A stretch of 64,000 nucleotides of DNA from positions 1 through 64,000 of the forward strand of contig JAIYAT010000014.1 in the NCBI GenBank assembly GCA_027488905.1, in the 5' to 3' direction. The notes below the pieces were generated by a model. The model was given only the letters and a program-made list of their open reading frames with translations, was not told the DNA's origin and ran no database searches. A program made the position numbers and the translations under genes. Shown here in pieces: positions 51,413 to 61,078 of this stretch (positions are counted from its first letter, which is position 1; each line of letters opens with the position of its first letter). This DNA is from Bacteroidota bacterium. Its GTDB lineage: Bacteria; Bacteroidota; Bacteroidia; UKL13-3.

Positions 51413-52294
51413 ATGATCTTAGTAACAGGAGCAACAGGAAATTTTGGAAAGTCAGCAATTGATTTTCTTCTAAAAAAAGGCATTTCTTCAACCAATATCG
51501 TTGCATTGGTAAGAGACGAAGAAAAAGCAACCGACCTAAAAAGCAAAGGAGTTGCTTTACGTATTGGCGATTACGACAATTACAACTCCCTTCTAAACGC
51601 TTTCATTGGCATCGAGAAATTACTCTTTGTATCAGGAAGTGATGTTTTCAATCGCGAAGCACAACATCAGAATGTGGTAAAAGCAGCCAAAGCTTCTGGC
51701 GTAAAACATATTGTTTACACCAGTTTTCAAGGAAAAAACGAAACAGAATCTTCGCCGCTTTGGTTAGTTGCTCAATCACATCTTCTGACAGAAACTTGGT
51801 TAAAAGAAAGTGGTATGGATTATACCATTCTTAAGAATACGCTCTATATGGATTTTGTTCCTGCTTTTCTTGGCGATAAGGTGTTAGAAACAGGGATAAT
51901 TTATTTACCTGCAGGTAATGGCAAAGTGGGAGCGGTTTTGCGCTCTGAGATGGCTGAAGCCACTGCAAATATCTTAACAAGTTCTCATCACGCTGGAAAA
52001 ACTTATCGGTTTACCAACCAAGAAGCGTTTTCTTATCAAGAGATTGCTCAGCAACTGTCTGAAATTACGGGTAAAACAATCAACTACATTTCTCCAACAG
52101 CGGAGGAATATGCACAAACCTTAACAGGATATGGCGTGCCTGCCGACTTCATTGGCTTGTTTTCAAGCTTCGCGGTGGCTCAGGCAAATGGAGAATTGGA
52201 AATGGTTGGTTCAGACTTATCGCAAATTCTTGGTCGCAAATTAACCTCTGTAAAAACATTCTTAAATCAAGTTTATTCACCTTCAAACAATTAA
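51413..52294 (+). CDS. NmrA/QOR2-like NAD(P)-binding reductase
   Basis: 293 residues. The Rossmann start ILVTGATGNFGKSAI at 2-16 has GxxGxxG (GATGNFG). GVKHIVYTSFQGKNETE and the downstream LTETWLKESGMDYTILKNTLYMD resemble NmrA-like/SDR family proteins such as quinone oxidoreductase 2. Divergent HxlR control suggests a role in electrophile or quinone stress. The metallo-hydrolase gene starts 4 bp later, so they are co-transcribed. Confidence 0.85.
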   Translation: MILVTGATGNFGKSAIDFLLKKGISSTNIVALVRDEEKATDLKSKGVALRIGDYDNYNSLLNAFIGIEKLLFVSGSDVFNREAQHQNVVKAAKASGVKHIVYTSFQGKNETESSPLWLVAQSHLLTETWLKESGMDYTILKNTLYMDFVPAFLGDKVLETGIIYLPAGNGKVGAVLRSEMAEATANILTSSHHAGKTYRFTNQEAFSYQEIAQQLSEITGKTINYISPTAEEYAQTLTGYGVPADFIGLFSSFAVAQANGELEMVGSDLSQILGRKLTSVKTFLNQVYSPSNN

Positions 52295-52298
52295 AAAC

Positions 52299-53186
52299 AT
52301 GAAATCAATAAAATCACTTCTTTTCATTATTATCTTCAGTTGGTTCACAGCCATCAATGCTCAAACTATACCAACTGGAAGTTTTTGGACGGTTACACAA
52401 AACAAAGACGTAAAAGTTCACACGTATATGAGTCCACCTGCCATGTTTGCAAATACAAGCCATATCATAGAGCTAAAGAACGAGCTCATTATTGTTGACG
52501 GACAATTCTTTGCACCTTATGCACTTGAATTGAAAAAATTTACGGATTCACTAGGCAAGCCTGTAACAAGGTTTTACATAAGTCATGACCACCCCGACCA
52601 CTACATAGGATTTGGTGATGCATTTCCAAATGTAAAAGTGTATGCCTTGGCTGAAACAAAAACGTCTATTGAGCAGACTGGACAAGGCGTTCTTGAGCAA
52701 AGACAGGCACAATTTGGACCTATGATTGCAACTAAATTGAATAAGCCTTCTTTTATTCAGCAACCAGGTGAGGAAACAATTGGAAATGTGAAATTTATCT
52801 TTGAAAAGTCTTTGAATAACGAAGCGGCTGTTTCGCTTGTAATCAAACTTCCAGAACTTGGAGTATACATTGCCCAAGATATTGTTTACAACAAAATCCA
52901 TTTATTCATAGAAGGCAATACAAAAGGTTGGGAAACCTCCTTAAACAAAATTATAAATGAAAAGAGGTATAAAACAATTTTAGCTGGACATGGAAAAGAA
53001 GGTGGGATAGCTCTTTTAAATGAGAATTTAAAGTATTTAGCTTTTGTTAATGAAACAATCATGAAGTCAAAAAACAAGGAAGAATTTAAGTCCGCCATCC
53101 TCAAAAAATATCCTGAATATGGTGGAGAACAATTGCTTGACATTTACCTAAACTACTATTTAAAGCCCAGCAATTGGATAAAGTAA
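52299..53186 (+). CDS. Secreted MBL-fold metallo-hydrolase
   Basis: 295 residues. A signal peptide ends near FTAINAQ. The metal motif is SHDHPDHYIGF (HxHxDH), with a later AGHGKEGG as the fourth-ligand region. The missing NxK-type lactamase residues and the whole size fit a non-lactamase MBL hydrolase. It lies 4 bp after the NmrA gene and shares control by the HxlR regulator. Substrate unknown. Confidence 0.82.
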   Translation: MKSIKSLLFIIIFSWFTAINAQTIPTGSFWTVTQNKDVKVHTYMSPPAMFANTSHIIELKNELIIVDGQFFAPYALELKKFTDSLGKPVTRFYISHDHPDHYIGFGDAFPNVKVYALAETKTSIEQTGQGVLEQRQAQFGPMIATKLNKPSFIQQPGEETIGNVKFIFEKSLNNEAAVSLVIKLPELGVYIAQDIVYNKIHLFIEGNTKGWETSLNKIINEKRYKTILAGHGKEGGIALLNENLKYLAFVNETIMKSKNKEEFKSAILKKYPEYGGEQLLDIYLNYYLKPSNWIK

Positions 53187-53206
53187 ACTGCTCATTGTTT
53201 AGCTAT

Positions 53207-53241
53207 TTTAGGAAGTATGTCGAAAAGCCATACTTCCTAAA
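53207..53241 (+). terminator. Terminator of the NmrA/MBL operon
   Basis: A 13-bp perfect stem TTTAGGAAGTATG (53207-53219) and CATACTTCCTAAA (53229-53241). It is 20 bp past the MBL stop. Confidence 0.85.
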
Positions 53242-53341
53242 TTTGAATAAACACAAAGAGAACTCAATTAATGAGCGAAAGTATTTAGGGCTAATGGTTA
53301 ATTGAAACTTTGTAAGCGTTAATAAATACGCTTAAGATACC

Positions 53342-53418
<77 letters not shown>

Positions 53419-53504
53419 TAGTCTGCCTTTAAAACAAATAAACTTCATTAGTATAAAAGCTTAGCAATAAGCAAATCACTAATGAAGTTTGATTATAATG
53501 TTAT

Positions 53505-53786
53505 CTATGCTTCTGCAACCACAGCTTGCGCTGCAATTGGCTCAACAGAAACAAATGAACGGTCATTTGCTTTCTTCTTGAAAACAACTTTACCATTTAC
53601 AAGTGCAAATAAGGTATGGTCTTTACCAATTCCTACGTTTTCACCTGGGTGATGTTTAGTGCCTCTTTGACGAACGATAATGTTACCAGCAGTAGCATAT
53701 TGTCCACCAAATATTTTTACACCTAATCTCTTACTATGGGATTCACGACCATTCTTCGAACTACCTACCCCTTTTTTGTGTGCCAT
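53505..53786 (-). CDS. rpmA: Ribosomal protein bL27
   Basis: 93 residues. The N-terminus [22 protein letters not shown] is the family signature (MAHKKG…GRDS-like), followed by [39 protein letters not shown] in recognisable segments. It is part of the 50S subunit near the peptidyl-transferase centre. No N-terminal cleavable extension is present, unlike Firmicutes. It is 19 bp downstream of rplU in the usual L21-L27 order. Confidence 0.98.
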   Translation of the reverse strand: MAHKKGVGSSKNGRESHSKRLGVKIFGGQYATAGNIIVRQRGTKHHPGENVGIGKDHTLFALVNGKVVFKKKANDRSFVSVEPIAAQAVVAEA

Positions 53787-53805
53787 GTTTTTTCTCTCCT
53801 TTTAA

Positions 53806-54117
53806 TTAAGCGTTGATTGTGTCAATTTTAATTTTGGTAAAAGATTGACGGTGACCGTTTTTCTTTTCATAACCTTTTCTGCGCTTTTTCTTGAAGATAA
53901 TCACTTTATCTCCTTTTAGGTGAGATAAAACGGTTGCCTTAATATTAGCACCAGATACTGTAGGTAAACCTACTTTAACATTTCCGTTGTTGTTAATCAA
54001 CAACACTTTTTCGAGTTCAATGCTGGCGCCTTCGGCATGTGGCAATCTATGCACATATACCGTTTGGTCTTTTTCAACTTTAAATTGTTGGCCAGCAATT
54101 TCAACTATTGCAAACAT
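53806..54117 (-). CDS. rplU: Ribosomal protein bL21
   Basis: 103 residues with the standard start FAIVEIAGQQFKVEKDQTVYVHRLP and the basic end KKKRRKGYEKKNGHRQSFTKIKI. It binds 23S rRNA. It lies directly upstream of rpmA. Confidence 0.98.
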   Translation of the reverse strand: MFAIVEIAGQQFKVEKDQTVYVHRLPHAEGASIELEKVLLINNNGNVKVGLPTVSGANIKATVLSHLKGDKVIIFKKKRRKGYEKKNGHRQSFTKIKIDTINA

Positions 54118-54193
54118 TTATTTATTATTTAAGGACCGCAAATATAAGGAAGCGCTTTTAAAATACAAATAGTTGGAAGAAATATAAATTAAG

Positions 54194-55627
54194 CTAGCGT
54201 CCGCTTCCCTGCAAAACAGTTAAAACTGTGTATATCAATATTCTAAAATCAACTGCAAGGGAGCGATTCTCAATATACAAAATGTCAAACTTTAATCTAT
54301 CTACCATTTGCTCCACATTTTCGGCATATCCATATTTAACTTGCCCCCAACTGGTAATGCCAGGTTTTACGCGCAACAAATGCTTGTAATGGGGTGCAAT
54401 CCTAACAATTTTGTCAATGAAAAATTTTCTTTCTGGCCTAGGTCCAACTAAACTCATTTCACCAATTAGCACATTATAAAACTGAGGCAATTCATCAATT
54501 CTATATTTTCTTAACCACTTTCCTACCCTAGTGATTCTATTATCATTCTCTTTTGATAATTGTGGTCCAGCAGCTTCTGAATCTACAATCATGGTTCTAA
54601 ACTTGAAAATATTGAAGGGTTTACCTTTTAGTCCAATTCTCTCTTGTTTATAAAATATAGGGCCGTTTGAACCTAACCGTACGATGATTGCCACAAACAA
54701 AAACAAGGGGAAAAAGGAAACCAAAACAAAAACGGAAACAAGCACATCAATCATTCTTTTTAGAATCTTTTGCCATTCGGGCATAAAGTCGTGGTTAATT
54801 TCTATAAGCGCCGTACCAATTACATTGTTGATTCTAACCTGTCCACTCATTAAATCATACAAGTCAGGAATGATTTTTATAACTACCTTCTGGTTTTCCA
54901 GAATATTGCTTACCTCATTGATTTCATTGTGCCTAGAGCTTTCAATTCCTAGTATAACTTCTTCTATATCATACTTCCTTATTAATTCTGGCAAGTCGGT
55001 ATAACTTCCAAGATCTGGCAAAATGTATTGTAAAATATGAGCTCCATTGTCATTTATTTCCCTAACATAACCCACAAAGAGATTGCCTTGCATTGACAAA
55101 GGGTTCATTAACTCCTCCACAACGGTTAAACTTTTTTGATTGTTTCCCACCACTACTGTTTTGAACCCCAATTTTCCACTTTTAATATAAGACTTGATAA
55201 TGGTTGCTTCGAGCAGCCTAAAGAATAGGGTCAAACCGAAATTTAAAACAAATAGTACCAAAATACTGCTGTAGTAAGACTGATAAGAACTTACTTCATC
55301 ATCTAGCAGCAGAATAAAAAACAATAAAACTACGCCAATAACAGTAATTCCAAATGTTTTAGAAATCTCATTAATCCTAGATTTCCGCCAAACATCTTTA
55401 TAATGTCCAGCTAAATAATATAAGCTAATCCAATAAATTGGGATCAATACTAAAGCATAAAAAAAATTAGTATCTAACTCTACTGGAATCTTGTATCCAA
55501 ATTTATAGGATTCAATGATTTGTTTTCTGTAGGCAAAAAAAATGGACCAAGCCAGTCCTGCGGAAAAAGCATCCATAAACACAAACAACTGGGTATGTGC
55601 TTTTCTTTTTTTAATCAAGGTAAACAA
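54194..55627 (-). CDS. Polyprenyl glycosylphosphotransferase (WbaP/WcaJ-type)
   Basis: 477 residues. Four or five N-terminal hydrophobic segments (about 15-125), a Rossmann-like CoA-binding-like domain (about 140-260), one further membrane segment near 290, and the bacterial sugar-transferase domain: YKQERIGLKGKPFNIFKFRTM, RIDELPQFYNVLIGEMSLVGPRPE, shown in parts. These catalytic signatures mean it loads the first sugar-phosphate onto undecaprenyl phosphate for capsule or exopolysaccharide. It overlaps the lipoprotein gene by 17 bp. Confidence 0.9.
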   Translation of the reverse strand: MFTLIKKRKAHTQLFVFMDAFSAGLAWSIFFAYRKQIIESYKFGYKIPVELDTNFFYALVLIPIYWISLYYLAGHYKDVWRKSRINEISKTFGITVIGVVLLFFILLLDDEVSSYQSYYSSILVLFVLNFGLTLFFRLLEATIIKSYIKSGKLGFKTVVVGNNQKSLTVVEELMNPLSMQGNLFVGYVREINDNGAHILQYILPDLGSYTDLPELIRKYDIEEVILGIESSRHNEINEVSNILENQKVVIKIIPDLYDLMSGQVRINNVIGTALIEINHDFMPEWQKILKRMIDVLVSVFVLVSFFPLFLFVAIIVRLGSNGPIFYKQERIGLKGKPFNIFKFRTMIVDSEAAGPQLSKENDNRITRVGKWLRKYRIDELPQFYNVLIGEMSLVGPRPERKFFIDKIVRIAPHYKHLLRVKPGITSWGQVKYGYAENVEQMVDRLKFDILYIENRSLAVDFRILIYTVLTVLQGSGR

Positions 55628-56483
55628 TCTTTAAATTGTCAATCCAGGCTTCAGGATTGGCAACTGAACCTTTAGAAAACCTTAAAAACAATCGATATTG
55701 CATTCCCGATCCCCTTTTGTTGATTTCGGGCTCAAAATTTAAATAGAGTTTATTCCAATTACTGATAGGGTTAGTAATAAACATTGGAAATTGCTTGGTT
55801 TCTCCAGAGGAGCTTGTAGCGTACAAACCCACCGTAATTGGAATATTTCCTTTATAATCCATTTCAAAATAAAAGGGTGTAAACCTTGGCCAACTTGTAT
55901 AAACTTGTGAGTAAACTTCAAGAATTCCCTTTGGGTCGGCACTTTTCAATTCAATTCTACCAGCGAAATTCCCAGGTGTAAATGCACCTTCTCCCTTATC
56001 TTTAATAATAGTATCCCCAGCTTGTTTCAAAGCAGGGTTGTATTCAAACCTCGAGCCATTGCCATCAAAATCCTCAATAAAAGGGAAAACTGTATTGCTC
56101 AAATATGAAAAGGTAGCCTCAACGGTATCGGTTTCGAGTTGAACCAAATCAACCTCTTTAGAGAAAGAGGTAAACATTGGGTAAATAACTCTTTGTTCTA
56201 AATTTCCATCCGACTTTACCGCAGCCGTAAATCTAATTTTAGTTTTACCTACCTTCTGAATTGGAACGTTTGCATCAATAAAGTGCAGGCCTCTAACTAT
56301 CTCATTCTCAAAAACCCAGACATCATTGATGGCAGCGGAAGGAAACCCTTGAGAATTGTCGGATGGTGTTTTAAAAATAGGCTTTGCAACATGCACATAG
56401 GAAGGTAAAAACACCTCTCTGTCAGAAACTTTGCAGCCATACAACAATAATAATCCAATAAAAATGATATTTCGAATTCGCAT
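55611..56483 (-). CDS. Lipoprotein linked to polysaccharide priming gene
   Basis: 290 residues. Lipobox LLYGC puts the lipid on Cys16. The body is beta-rich, with GRIELKSADPKG near 170 and an AWIDNLKIVYLD end, perhaps a carbohydrate-binding-like sandwich; I cannot assign a family. It overlaps the priming transferase gene by 17 bp, suggesting a part in polysaccharide export, binding or surface attachment. Confidence 0.65.
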   Translation of the reverse strand: MRIRNIIFIGLLLLYGCKVSDREVFLPSYVHVAKPIFKTPSDNSQGFPSAAINDVWVFENEIVRGLHFIDANVPIQKVGKTKIRFTAAVKSDGNLEQRVIYPMFTSFSKEVDLVQLETDTVEATFSYLSNTVFPFIEDFDGNGSRFEYNPALKQAGDTIIKDKGEGAFTPGNFAGRIELKSADPKGILEVYSQVYTSWPRFTPFYFEMDYKGNIPITVGLYATSSSGETKQFPMFITNPISNWNKLYLNFEPEINKRGSGMQYRLFLRFSKGSVANPEAWIDNLKIVYLD

Positions 56484-56513
56484 CCCTTGCCAAACTGTTA
56501 TTTAACAAAAGTA

Positions 56514-57443
56514 TTATCTTTTATTGATATTTAGCTTATCAATAATTTCGTGGGCTACCTCCAAACTTTGGAAATTGTTATAGTGTGTTCTTAAATTTAA
56601 GGAATGATTAGAGATAGAACTAGCAAAATAGGATAATTCCCTTTTTATCATTTCAGACAGGTTTTTAGTTTTTGCAATGTTTAATTCTTGTTCTGCTTGC
56701 TCGGGTACGGAAGCATTTAACATACTCACCTTAAAATTATCCAAATTAAGATTATAAGTGCGGTTCTTTTGAAAAAAGCGAACTACATTCTTTTGCTCCG
56801 ATTTAAAATTACCACATACCATGTTTAGCACACATCCATTATCAAATTCAATTCTGGCATTAATAAAGTCGATATGACTATGGTGCAAGGAAGCACCTGT
56901 GGCCCTGATACGTTTCACATTAGCCTTTACTAAACTCAAAATTAACTCCAGTTCATTTAGCAATAAATCAAAAACCAAATTTTCGGCACTGTAATTAATA
57001 ATGCTTTCGTCAAACCTAGCGCATTCTATGTAAAACGGATTATCAAGCAATCGCTTCAGCATTTGATAATTAGGATGAAACTTATCATGATGAGAAACAT
57101 GTAATTGAATATTTGCCTCATCCGCCAGTTCATTTAATTCTTTTGCTTCCTCCAAGTTTTCACTCAAAATCTGATTCACAAATACATGCTTACACTTTCT
57201 AATAGCCTGACTTGCAAACTGGTAATGAGAACCTACGGGGGTTAAAATATCTACTGCTTCAACTTTGTTGATGAGATCCTCATAAGTGTCAAACCTCACC
57301 AATTTATATTTCTCCTCAATCAATTTAGCACTGGCACTATCATGGTCATAAAAGCCAACTAGGTCGAACTCTTTCAGTTCAACCAGCTTCTCTATATGAC
57401 GTTTACTAAAATCGTTGGCGCCTGCTATGCCAATTTGAATCAT
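56514..57443 (-). CDS. Gfo/Idh/MocA-type oxidoreductase
   Basis: 309 residues. A Rossmann N-terminus with IGIAGANDFSKRHI (GxGxxG degenerate) and the family linker AVDILTPVGSHYQFASQAI…KHVFVNQIL is clear. The usual catalytic EKP reads NQI here, so catalysis may be impaired or altered. The C-terminal half is divergent. It lies 30 bp upstream of the lipoprotein gene on the same strand and probably acts on a sugar nucleotide or inositol-like substrate. Confidence 0.7.
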   Translation of the reverse strand: MIQIGIAGANDFSKRHIEKLVELKEFDLVGFYDHDSASAKLIEEKYKLVRFDTYEDLINKVEAVDILTPVGSHYQFASQAIRKCKHVFVNQILSENLEEAKELNELADEANIQLHVSHHDKFHPNYQMLKRLLDNPFYIECARFDESIINYSAENLVFDLLLNELELILSLVKANVKRIRATGASLHHSHIDFINARIEFDNGCVLNMVCGNFKSEQKNVVRFFQKNRTYNLNLDNFKVSMLNASVPEQAEQELNIAKTKNLSEMIKRELSYFASSISNHSLNLRTHYNNFQSLEVAHEIIDKLNINKR

Positions 57444-57678
57444 TTACTTTATTGATTGGGTCAACAAATGTATTTTTTGAAACCTATATAAATGCGACAT
57501 CTTATTTTTAGATTTAAACAAGTTTACCTAAGCTTATCACAAAAATTATACACCCAACATTAAATATTTACATGAATTTATTAAAAGTTGCCTTTTTGAG
57601 AATGTTTGCTGAATTCTGTTAATAAAATAGTTCTTTTAGGGTTGCGAATTCAATCGCTAATCAGTCAATTTGCAAGTT

Positions 57679-58329
57679 ATGCTTCAACCAGATACTTACA
57701 AGGATAAAGGTGCCAGAAAACTTTTGGTTCAAGAATTAAAAGAAAAAGGAATAACCGATGAGAAGGTGCTGCATGCAATTGCCAATGTACCACGCCATCA
57801 ATTTATTCATAAAGATTTTAGGCATCATGCCTATTTGGATAAAGCTTTTCCTATTGGTGAAGGCCAAACCATTTCACAGCCTTATACTGTTGCCTATCAA
57901 ACCCAATTACTTCAGGTTGAACCAAATAATAAAGTTTTAGAAATAGGCACAGGATCTGGCTACCAAGCGGCAATTTTAATTGAAATGGGTGCCAATCTTT
58001 TTAGTATAGAAAGGCAAGAAAAACTATATCTTAAAACCAAAAAACTATTCATTGAACTTGGCTATAATGCCAACCTCTTATTGGGCGATGGTTCCATAGG
58101 ATGTGAAAGCGAAGCTCCCTTTGATAGAATCATTGTTACGGCAGGTGCCCCAAAAATGCCCAATTCCCTAATTCAACAACTTGCCATTGGTGGCATTATG
58201 ATTATTCCTGTGGGTGATAATAACAAGCAAACCATGCATATTCTTATCAAGAAAACTGATGGTACTTTAGAAAATATAGCCTTGGATGAGTTTAGATTTG
58301 TGCCACTCATTGGCACCCAAGCTTGGTAA
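57679..58329 (+). CDS. pcm: Protein-L-isoaspartate O-methyltransferase
   Basis: 216 residues from the ATG at 57679 (a TTG at 57670 adds three). Conserved motifs: FPIGEGQTISQPYTVAYQTQLL, VLEIGTGSGYQAAILIEMGA, LGDGSIGCESEAPFDRIIVTAGAP and IGGIMIIPVG. It repairs isoaspartyl damage in proteins. It is convergent with smpB (5 bp between stops). Confidence 0.93.
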   Translation: MLQPDTYKDKGARKLLVQELKEKGITDEKVLHAIANVPRHQFIHKDFRHHAYLDKAFPIGEGQTISQPYTVAYQTQLLQVEPNNKVLEIGTGSGYQAAILIEMGANLFSIERQEKLYLKTKKLFIELGYNANLLLGDGSIGCESEAPFDRIIVTAGAPKMPNSLIQQLAIGGIMIIPVGDNNKQTMHILIKKTDGTLENIALDEFRFVPLIGTQAW

Positions 58330-58334
58330 TTAGC

Positions 58335-58784
58335 CTACTCTACGCGCTGCATTGCCCTTTTTACGTCTCTTTCTTTTATGGTTTCTCGTTTGTCAAACGA
58401 CTTTTTACCTTGCCCAATGGCAATTTCTAGTTTTAGAAAACCTCTTTCCGACTCATAAATTTTTATAGGTACTAAGGCAAATCCCTTTTCAGAACCTTTT
58501 ACTTTTAATTTATGTAGTTCGCGTTTTTTCAAGAGTAATTTCCTGAGCCTAAAAGGCTCATGATTATTGTAACTTGCATGTTTCAAGGTGCCAATATTCA
58601 TCCCTTTGATAAACAATTCATCATCCTTAAAAAAACAATAAGACTCACTGATGCTGCAATTTCCCATCCTAATGCTTTTCACTTCTGTGCCATGCAATTG
58701 CATTCCAGCCACAAATTTTTGAATTAGGTTAAATTCAAATGATGCACGTTTATTTAATATATTTACCTCTTTTGGTAGCGCCAT
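58335..58784 (-). CDS. smpB: SsrA-binding protein SmpB
   Basis: 149 residues. The signature is NKRASFEFNLIQKFVAGMQLHGTEVKSIR (in parts), ISESYCFF, HEPFRLRKLLLKKRE and the basic C-terminal tail GKKSFDKRETIKERDVKRAMQ. It binds tmRNA for ribosome rescue. The tmRNA gene is not in this window. Confidence 0.96.
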   Translation of the reverse strand: MALPKEVNILNKRASFEFNLIQKFVAGMQLHGTEVKSIRMGNCSISESYCFFKDDELFIKGMNIGTLKHASYNNHEPFRLRKLLLKKRELHKLKVKGSEKGFALVPIKIYESERGFLKLEIAIGQGKKSFDKRETIKERDVKRAMQRVE

Positions 58785-58803
58785 TGGATTGCAAAAGTAG
58801 GTA

Positions 58804-59199
58804 TTATGAACTTAACTCCGCAAAAAGCCTTTCAAGTTTTGCCTTCTTCAATATCTTTTGGCCTTGCTCTCCGTGTGCTACCAATCTTTCACCACACTTA
58901 ACTTCATAACCGCAAACAATTTCGTTTCTTTCTAAGCTTTTTATCACCGAAGTAATCTTTATTTCTGAACCAACCAATGCTGGAGAAACATGGTTGATGG
59001 TTAAAAAAGTACCAATACCCTCTTCATCTTCTTCCTTCATCGCTAAAACAAATAGCCGGCAACACCATTCTGCATCTCTTCCTAATGCAAAAGTGGCATA
59101 AACAGGGTGAACGGTACCTGTTTCAAAAGTTGCAGTATCACTGCTTTGAACAATAAGTTCAAAAGTCATTTCATCCCCTACTTTAAATAAATTTATCAT
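58804..59199 (-). CDS. Thioesterase-like (FlK-type hot-dog) protein
   Basis: 131 residues with one hot-dog fold. VQSSDTATFETGTVHPVYATFALGRDAEWCCRLF and LTINHVSPALVGSEIKI match the fluoroacetyl-CoA thioesterase group; the conserved HVSPALVGSEI segment is clear. It is a cytoplasmic acyl-CoA hydrolase of unknown substrate. It is 1 bp from the Nramp gene and may share its transcript. Confidence 0.75.
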   Translation of the reverse strand: MINLFKVGDEMTFELIVQSSDTATFETGTVHPVYATFALGRDAEWCCRLFVLAMKEEDEEGIGTFLTINHVSPALVGSEIKITSVIKSLERNEIVCGYEVKCGERLVAHGEQGQKILKKAKLERLFAELSS

Positions 59200-59200
59200 A

Positions 59201-61078
59201 CTATTTAACCACTAATACTGGAATATCTAATTTATGCCGAACAGCCTCAACTGTGCTTCCAAATAACAAGTCCTTTATACCTTTATGCCCATGTGCCCCC
59301 AAAACAAGGAGCTGAGAATTGCTTTCAATAACAATCTTTGATATCCCTTTAGCTCTAGCGCCATAACCAAGTACATAATCCACCTTATACCCACTAGCCT
59401 CTAATTGATTGGCATATTCTTTCATAACACCAGCATCATATAAAGACTCTTCATCCATAACCTCTTCCCCATATTTAACAGCAGTAGCAGATTCAATGAT
59501 ATGTATCAAAACATATGCTGTTTGCTTTCCTCCTAAACTTACGGCATGCTGTATACTTAGTTTATCTTGCTTGCTAAAATCAACAGCAATAGCAATTTTG
59601 TCAAATTTTGAAACCTTTTCAAAGACCAGTTTATCAACTGGCAAATGTGGCGTCAATCGCATACTTCTGGCCTTTTTAAACCAAGGATGAAAGCTTATGT
59701 ATCCTAATAAAATACCAACATAAGTTAATACTATAAAAATTAGGTAACTAAAAATTTGGTTCGAACCTACCTCTGAATCTCTAAAACGTGTTACTTCGTC
59801 TATTACCAAACGAATATTTAATCCTACAATAATTATGGCAGATGCCCATGCCAATATCTTTACCCAAGGTTTGTTCTTAAATTCACCCATTAATTCTGGG
59901 TTATTTGTAAAGTGAATTAAAGGAATTACTGCAAATCCAAGTTGCAAACTCAAAATTACTTGGCTCAAAATGAGTAATTCTCCAAGCTCTCTATCTCCAA
60001 AAAATACGAGCGTAATAACAGCAGGTAAAACAGCAATTAGGCGTGTTAGCAATCGTCTAATCCACGGGCTGATTCTTAAATTTAAATAACCTTCCATTAC
60101 TATTTGCCCAGCCAATGTTCCAGTAATGGTAGAACTTTGTCCTGCAGCAATTAAAGCAATAGCAAATAAGGTAGGTGCCATGTTTCCAAAAATTCCGTTT
60201 AACAAGGTATGTGCATCGGTAATGTCTGCAACACTATAATGACCATTTTTGTAAAAAGCGGCTGCTGCCAAAATAAGAATGGCTGCATTAACAAAGAATG
60301 CTGCATTTAAAGCTATTGCCGAATCTAAAAAATTGTACTTTAATGCACCTTTTATTCCCTCTTTGTTCTTTTTTATTTTTCTGGTTTGAACCAAAGAAGA
60401 ATGAAGATATAAGTTATGAGGCATCACGGTTGCGCCTATTATGCCAATTGCAATGTAAAGCGACTCACCATCTAGTGCGCTAGGAATAAAACCACTCGCT
60501 ATTTGGCTAAATTCAGGTTTAACAATTATCATTTCGGCAAAAAATGAAAGTCCGATAATGCTCACCAGACTTACAATAAATAACTCAATTTTTCTGATTC
60601 CTTTATTTATCAAAAACAACAATAAAAAAGTATCTAAAACAGTAATAAGAACACCATATAACAAGGGCAAATCAAATAGCAAATTTAACCCAATTGCCAT
60701 TCCAATAATCTCGGCTAAATCTGTTGCGGCAATTGCAATTTCTGCAAGTCCATACAACGAATAGTTAACCCAAGATGGGTACTGCTGCCTGCTGGCTTGG
60801 GCCAAATCCCATCCTTTGACAATACCTAATTTCGCTGATAAGGTTTGCAATAAAAGTGCAATCCAATTACTTAATAATAAGACCCAAATTAAACTATAGC
60901 CAAACCTGCTACCTCCGGCAATGTCTGTGGCCCAATTACCTGGGTCCATATAGCCTACACTTACTAAATAGGCCGGACCAATAAAGGCAAGAAATCGTCG
61001 CCAACTGCCCGAACTTTTAGTAGTATCTACACTTTCATGCACCTCACTTAATGACTTTTCCGACATTTCTTTTTTCAT
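59201..61078 (-). CDS. mntH: Nramp (MntH-type) metal transporter fused to UspA domain
   Basis: 625 residues. Residues about 25-440 form the Nramp transporter: DPGNWATDIAGGSRFGYSL with the metal-binding DPGN, and MPHNLYLHSSLV as the second ligand segment. About 11 hydrophobic segments are seen. Residues about 490-625 form a UspA domain ending LGAHGHKGIKDLLFGSTVEAV, a G-2x-G-9x-GS/T nucleotide-binding motif. The cytosolic Usp tail probably senses ATP or stress. The start overlaps the regulator gene as ATGA at 61075-61078, supporting this start and translational coupling. Confidence 0.88.
   Translation of the reverse strand: MKKEMSEKSLSEVHESVDTTKSSGSWRRFLAFIGPAYLVSVGYMDPGNWATDIAGGSRFGYSLIWVLLLSNWIALLLQTLSAKLGIVKGWDLAQASRQQYPSWVNYSLYGLAEIAIAATDLAEIIGMAIGLNLLFDLPLLYGVLITVLDTFLLLFLINKGIRKIELFIVSLVSIIGLSFFAEMIIVKPEFSQIASGFIPSALDGESLYIAIGIIGATVMPHNLYLHSSLVQTRKIKKNKEGIKGALKYNFLDSAIALNAAFFVNAAILILAAAAFYKNGHYSVADITDAHTLLNGIFGNMAPTLFAIALIAAGQSSTITGTLAGQIVMEGYLNLRISPWIRRLLTRLIAVLPAVITLVFFGDRELGELLILSQVILSLQLGFAVIPLIHFTNNPELMGEFKNKPWVKILAWASAIIIVGLNIRLVIDEVTRFRDSEVGSNQIFSYLIFIVLTYVGILLGYISFHPWFKKARSMRLTPHLPVDKLVFEKVSKFDKIAIAVDFSKQDKLSIQHAVSLGGKQTAYVLIHIIESATAVKYGEEVMDEESLYDAGVMKEYANQLEASGYKVDYVLGYGARAKGISKIVIESNSQLLVLGAHGHKGIKDLLFGSTVEAVRHKLDIPVLVVK

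Noticed and set aside
54684-55004. Plus-strand frame opposite the priming transferase
   Set aside because: It is antisense to a clear transferase gene with strong motifs.
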